From positions 463,327 through 527,326 of the forward strand of contig CALYLX010000133.1 in the NCBI GenBank assembly GCA_944990035.1: DNA of 64,000 bases, given 5' to 3'. Position 1 is the first letter of the stretch. Each line of letters starts with the position of its first letter. Positions 59,142 through 64,000 of this stretch are shown here, piece after piece. Position numbers and translations under genes: made by a program. The DNA comes from Clitopilus passeckerianus (lineage: Eukaryota > Basidiomycota > Agaricomycetes > Agaricales > Entolomataceae). The notes under the pieces are model-generated. The model was not told the origin of the DNA and made no database searches. It saw only the letters and a program-made list of their open reading frames with translations.

Positions 59142-61616
59142 ACGATGGCATCGAGCACGAATGCCTTTGATTACGTTGTCATCGGAGGAGGGAATGCTGG
59201 CTTGGTCGTTGCTTGTCGACTTGCCGAGGACAGGAACGCCACTGTGTGTGTTCTGGAGGCTGGTCAAGACGTTAGCGAAGACCTCAACACCCAAATACCA
59301 GGTCCGATCGATTTCGTTCATCCAAGGCTTGTGAGACCCTAAAGGCTGGTGATAGGCTTTACGATGAAGAATTGGGGAAACAAGGATGTCGATTGGGGTT
59401 TCTCTAGTGTCCCTCAGGTCCATGCAGCTAACAAGCCCATCTTTGTTCCAAGGTTCGTTTACAATCATTTGAGTGCACTTTCATACTCAGCCACTATTCA
59501 GGGGGAAGAGTCTCGGCGGATCGAGCAATGTATGGTTTATACAAGTACAAAAAGCAATTGAAAGTGACAATAACTTTACACACAAAGCTCAACATGATGG
59601 CACTTGGACGGTAGGCGATATTTTTCAGAGTCTTCATACCTAGGCAATCGCTTATTCGGACAACAGCGCTCCTGAGATCATGAGTATGACGGTCAGCCAT
59701 TCTGATCCTCTGCATTTCCAGCGATCTAACAAGTAACAGCTTTCGAAAAGCTCGGTGCAACAGGCTGGAATGCACAAGAGTTTGCAAAGTATATCAAGAA
59801 GGTAGACCTACAAAGTCCCATGTTCCTTGGGCGTCATACTCACCAATCCTGTCAATAGACGCAGGCTTTAGCTTACTCGCCTGAAGACGCGAACAGCTGG
59901 AACGCCAACCCAGATCCCGAGCTTTATGGATCCGGTCCTATCAAACATAGTCTGGGTCAGTACATGGCTCAATGGTATCCTCACCTTATTGCAGGATACG
60001 AGAACTCGGCATACCGTTCAATACCAACCCTGTAAGGACCGCCATTCCATCCTCCAGTCAGTGGGCTCAATGTCGATTTGATTCAGATGGGTCGGCACAA
60101 TGTTGGCACCTGGGCGTGCCCTTTCGCCATCGATCCTGAGAAAGGAACCCGTATTTCTTCACCAATGCTTACTACGAGCCCGTTCGAGACCATAAGAACC
60201 TGACGGTCATCACGGGAGCCACTGCGACGCGTGTTCTCTTTGATGGGGAAAAAGTTAGGGGTTTACTGGTGGTCGATGCTGTAGAATACGTCAAGGATGG
60301 GCAGCCTGAGATCCTTCGAGTTTACGCTCGAAGGAAGTCATCCTCTCGGCTGGAAGCCTCCAAACGCCTCAGTTGCTCGAATTGTCGGGTATTGGAGACC
60401 AAGCGATTTTGAATGCTCACGGCATCAAGAGTCAGGTTGACCTTCCAGGAGTAGGACGAAATCTTCGTGAGTCCGGCTTACTATCTCATAGGGCTACAGG
60501 GTGCTGAGTTGTTGTCATAGAGGTTCGCCATGATGCAATTTGTTCGCTCGAGAAGTTTAACGACAACTTTTGTAGGATCACTTCTCTACATGGTTGGTTG
60601 CCGAACTGAGGGATGGATTTGAGTCCAACGATGTCATGAATGATCCCGAACGAGCAGCCCAGGAGCTAGCCTTATAGTGAGTCTGCACTATCCTCCATAT
60701 GTCTGCAGGACATTTATGTACGTTTTCACAGTAAGAAGGAGCGGAAAGGCGTTCTGTCAGGAGTCACTCTTTATTTTTCCTTTATTCCTCTTGACAGATT
60801 CGACGATGACGGATCCATCCGAAAAGCTGCAGCCTCCATGAAGTCAGGAGACTTGCATCCTGCGGCGTTTCAGCTTCTGCAAGAATGGGTGGGTGACCAG
60901 GCAAACGAAGATACGAGCCAGCTGGAGTAATAATTGCAAGCTCTTTTTAAAGGCATTCTAGCTCACGAAACTTTGTAGGGTGATCGTATACAATAACTTT
61001 CGTCCTTCCATAGGCAAAGAAGAGCCCGACCCTGGCAAGAACTACATAGGAATGTCCGTATATGCCGCACCCCTTTGCTCGAGGTTCAGTCCACATCACT
61101 TCAGCGGACCCGCTATCTCCTCCTACAATTGATTACAACGTGCTGGACAACCCGGTGGACCTAGCTGTCCTCAAGAATGGGGTCAAGTTTGGTCAGAAGC
61201 TCTTGGGCACGGCAGCTTTCGGGAAAGCAGTTGCGAGAGAAGTGGCGCCTGGCCCATTGACAGATGAGCGGCTCGAGGAGGTGGTTAGAAACCAGGTTGA
61301 CGCCACGTTCCATCCCATCGGCACGGCGGCGATGCTGCCTCGTGAAGAAGGGGGCGTAGTAGACTCAGAGCTTCGAGTCTATGGCACGAAGAACCTACGA
61401 GTGGTAAGTTGCTCTAATTTGCCTTCGTTGATCTTTTCACTCTGAGAATGATATCATAAGGTCGATGCATCAATTATTCCCATCCACATTGCCGCTCACC
61501 CGATGGCCACTGTGTATGCAATTGCAGAAAAGGTGAGTGGATCTTTCTTGGGCTAAAATGTGTGACTGAAATGGTCTCAGGCCGCAGATATCCTCAGGGA
61601 GTACAGAAATATGTAG
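59142..61616 (+). pseudogene. GMC oxidoreductase, copy B, multiply frameshifted
   Basis: It is homologous throughout to the gene at 39832-42422, including intron positions. MASSTNAFDYVVIGGGNAG is the FAD fold; after an intron come GFTMKNWGNKDVDWGFSSV, then GKSLGGSSN and LNMMALGR. Lesions relative to copy A: two extra bases near 59672 (before HEYD), one missing near 60005 (before ELGIPFNTNP), one missing near 60160 (before AYYEPV) and one missing near 60330 (before EVILSAGSLQTPQ). The C-terminal exons are clean: HPIGTAAMLPREEGGVVDSE, ASIIPIHIAAHPM and a last exon ending NM at 61616. All breaks are 1-2 nt indels with no in-frame nonsense substitution seen, so assembly error is a live alternative. 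Confidence 0.82.
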
Positions 61617-62209
61617 TTGATGTTGCTCCGGCAGAAATGGAGATGATTTCATTCGTAACAGCCGTGTTTCCTTCGGTTTTCCCGAAGGCACCCATCGAGC
61701 ACTCGTTGATGGGGAAAATAAATTTCTTGAAAATGCTCGGAATTGATGGGCCGAGAATACCGAGCACCTCACGTGATGCTGCGCACGAGCCATGTCCAGT
61801 TCATATATAAACCTGGCTGCAGGCTTCCTTGATTCCTTAGAACATACTCATCAGGATCTATTTTATAGGTACTGACCGAGTCTCGCATTTTTACAAATGC
61901 CGCATCCTTTAAATCCACTCGATGACTATCGCGCTCACTCGTATAACTGAGAACACGGCTGCCTTTGTGCAGTCTCGAGGACGTTTGGTTCTGGGATTGT
62001 TTCGATTCGTCAGAGTTGTCACAGACTAGAACCAGCGAGTCGAGCGTTTGTCTGATGGATTATCTTTCTATCATATATCTTGTTTACTACTAGAAGTTTG
62101 TAATAATGACGTTCAATACATTTGGTTCCATAACATTATACAGCTGAACATCCAAGCCAATGATAACAATACAACGATGCAGATACATCCAATAAATAAT
62201 ACAGATTTC
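61617..62209. other. Intergenic
   Basis: This is 593 bp, AT-rich towards 62.0-62.2 kb. No gene is supported. Confidence 0.45.
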
Positions 62210-63084
62210 TCATTTGAAACTCCCAAGGGATATCGGTGTAACCGTAGCAGGCGCAGTAAACAGTTTTGAGTTTGCAATCGGGGTGACAGGTAGCGTGGTA
62301 GGAGCCATTGGGGATCCACTTGTTGCAGCTGCTGCGAAGAGCTCAGGCGACGAGACCTCTCTTCCAGCGAGCAAGTATGCAACTCGCAGTTCCTGGGGTC
62401 AGCGAAGGAGACGACGGGTGGTGATGAGGTTTGAGGAGACGAAAGAGATGGTAAGGGTGAGCGTGGAAGCGTACTCATTTAAACCAGTCGGAGGATTGAA
62501 AAGCGTAAAGAGCTTACCTCAAAACTGTGGCCTTTAAAGGGATCATGGCAAGTAAGGCTGAGGAATTCTTCGCCTGCAGGAATGGCAGGGTCTGGGGAGT
62601 TGTACTTGTCGCTAGTGTAGTCGTTGAGGCCTGTAACGGTGAACGGTTCTGGGTAATGGGCTCGAATGGCATTGAGGTGACTCCTGGCGGGGATTGCGAT
62701 GGTGTCCTTTCGTCCATGCATAGTAGTGCAATTCCTGTGATACGCGGGTCAGAATGTCAGAGCCGGAGGCGCGAAAGCTGCACAACGCATGCGTACCTCT
62801 TGGCTGAAGCAAGAGAATTTTGGTACCGAGACTATGTTCTCCAGGTACTCATTTCCATCATATGGTATCCTTGAGAAATTTTGAGCGTCAGGTAGCAGTG
62901 TCGGCGACGTTACTTTCTCGGCTTCGCGCTCCTTCTCCTGTAGACTCTTCTCTGAGAACGGTTTGAACAGTGGTGGTAGTCCTGCCGCCTGTCGCTTTGT
63001 TTCGTCTGCTGGTTCCTCGGGCACCGGCTGTGGCAGTCTTCCTGTTCTCTGGTACGAAGCAAGGTAGTCGTCAATTCGAACTTC
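62210..63084 (-). pseudogene. Unidentified gene, probably damaged
   Basis: Coding-like exons: 62797-63084 (EVRIDDYLASYQRTGRLPQP, then a charged run, ending FSQE); a second up to about 62520 (HGRKDTIAIPARSHLN, PAGEEFLSLTCHDPFKGH); and a last (ELRVAYLLAGREVSSPELF, ending SLGSFK with TGA at 62210-62212). The first and second do not join in phase: the natural acceptor (CACAG before GAATTG) gives a frame with an early stop, and one extra base near 62728 would explain it. I do not recognise the family. Further 5' exons may lie in 63.1-63.25 kb. Confidence 0.4.
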
Positions 63085-63382
63085 CTGTTACGAGAAACGA
63101 GTTGGCATCATTATTGTAGCAGTACGAATCCGGACGGTGTGGACGACGTTCAAACCTCGAAGCTTTTCGTGGTTTCGGCTTTTTCTAGAAGCAAACCGGT
63201 AGACTCATGTACATTAACTGGTCTGCCAGCAGATTGGAAGCCATCGCGTCGACTCCAGGAGATGATATAGATTAGATGAAGAAAGCGCGAACCGCGTGGG
63301 CGTACAGCAATAATAGGAGAAACGAGAGGCGTGTGGGGAAAGCAAGAATCACCTGGCTAGGCGCCGATCAATGACATCCACA

Positions 63383-63465
63383 GGGCACATGGTGTAGTTG
63401 GTTATCACATCCGCTTAGCATTCAGCGCCTGCGGGGGGTGCCCGGTTCAATTCCGGGTGTGTCCA
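63383..63465 (+). tRNA. tRNA-Ala(AGC) with a 9-nt intron
   Basis: Acceptor arms GGGCACA and TGTGTCC pair over seven positions, with discriminator A. The D arm contains GTGTAGTTGGTTATCAC, and the T arm is CCCGG-TTCAATT-CCGGG. The anticodon stem TCCGC pairs with GCGGG. The loop carries TTAGCAT with anticodon AGC at 63417-63419, interrupted after position 37 by about nine bases (63421-63429, register uncertain by one), the usual nuclear tRNA intron site. A six-T run follows at 63469. Confidence 0.92.
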
Positions 63466-63468
63466 AGC

Positions 63469-63474
63469 TTTTTT
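63469..63474 (+). terminator. RNA polymerase III terminator of tRNA-Ala
   Basis: A run of six T residues lies 4 bp after the tRNA discriminator base. Confidence 0.8.
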
Positions 63475-63647
63475 GCCCACCTTTCAAGTATGTATAAAAC
63501 CCGGATGTGGTTCGGGTATATCCTTCAGTACAGATTTAAATGCTTCCGTTTTCTCTGACGCAAAGGTCACATTTAACGTATAAAGGTATCGAACCAGACG
63601 TCCAAGTGACTGGGATACATGCAGGAAGTCATCCGAATCAAATTGCC

Positions 63648-64000
63648 TCACTGAGAACAGAAATGGTTGAACCACGCAACGATGCCTCGAGCAGACTCCT
63701 CTTTTGCCCAACCTGGAGAGCAATTCATGATAAGACAGTGTCCATCGCATCGGAATACGTCTGACTTACGTTCTTGTGGATTGTTCATATTTCCTCTGTT
63801 GCCAAAACCGTGTTGCACACCGGAGAAGACCTGGATATGGTATGCTGCCTTCGAGGCGACAAGTAAATCTTCAGCGCGACGACGAGAATCCAAAGGGAAC
63901 GTATGATCGGTCTCTGGATTAGAATGTAAGCAATATTCCTCGGTGCCTCAATGCCTTGCTGTACCTGCGCATGACATTAACAGAGGTTCTGTGAAAAAAA
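63648..64000 (-). CDS. Dienelactone hydrolase family protein, 3' end only
   Basis: Alpha/beta hydrolase of the carboxymethylenebutenolidase type. Visible exons: 63965 to the window edge (ending PLLMSCA), 63780-63913 and 63648-63712, all joining in phase. The protein reads AETDHTFPLDSRRRAEDLL, with the acid Asp in AETD; then IQVFSGVQHGF with the catalytic His; then WAKEESARGIVAWFNHF and the stop at 63648-63650. The nucleophilic Cys and the N-terminus lie beyond the window. The paralogy and exon pattern are typical of mushroom DLH genes. Confidence 0.87.

Overview
This window is nuclear DNA of a filamentous basidiomycete, most likely an agaricomycete. The reasons are short spliceosomal introns (about 50-60 nt, GT-AG) in nearly every gene, NACHT/NB-ARC receptor families with the N-terminal Y/GGN-Q style motif common in mushrooms, F-box/LRR genes of mushroom type, and GMC oxidoreductases. 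All exon structures were read by eye from splice signals and checked by reading phase and by comparing paralogous copies.

Layout: (1) 1-981, dual-specificity phosphatase, running off the left edge. (2) 982-4556, gene-poor, with a decayed two-copy repeat. (3) 4557-15957, minus-strand block A: a membrane-anchored NACHT-ankyrin receptor, a serine carboxypeptidase (SCP1) and an NB-ARC-TPR receptor. (4) 16.6-28.6 kb, ordinary genes: an F-box relic, an RGG-tailed protein, an F-box/LRR gene, a single-pass membrane protein and an Artemis/SNM1-type nuclease. (5) 29.4-39.6 kb, block B: a disrupted carboxypeptidase (SCP2, minus), an intact one (SCP3, plus) and a second membrane-anchored NACHT-ankyrin receptor (plus). 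(6) 39.8-47.5 kb: an intact GMC oxidoreductase, a NACHT protein with a C-terminal membrane segment and a YDR061W-like ABC ATPase. (7) 47.8-63.1 kb, a tract of broken paralogues: NB-ARC-TPR, an ABC tail fragment, a NACHT protein, a GH29 alpha-L-fucosidase, a GMC oxidoreductase and an unidentified gene. A CMC4-like mitochondrial Cx9C gene sits inside this tract. (8) tRNA-Ala(AGC) with a 9-nt intron, then the 3' end of a dienelactone hydrolase.

The most notable feature is an inverted segmental duplication. A serine carboxypeptidase followed about 750 bp downstream by a TM-NACHT-ankyrin receptor occurs at 11.7-5.0 kb (minus) and again at 32.7-39.6 kb (plus), with matching internal exon lengths and a shared 6-nt micro-exon. 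In all, six STAND NTPases (four apparently intact or nearly so, two broken) lie within 50 kb. In block A the ankyrin repeats are nearly identical to each other; in block B they have diverged. This resembles fungal NLR/allorecognition loci, and the secreted peptidase plus membrane-tethered receptor pairing is a candidate undescribed module. Its function is inference.
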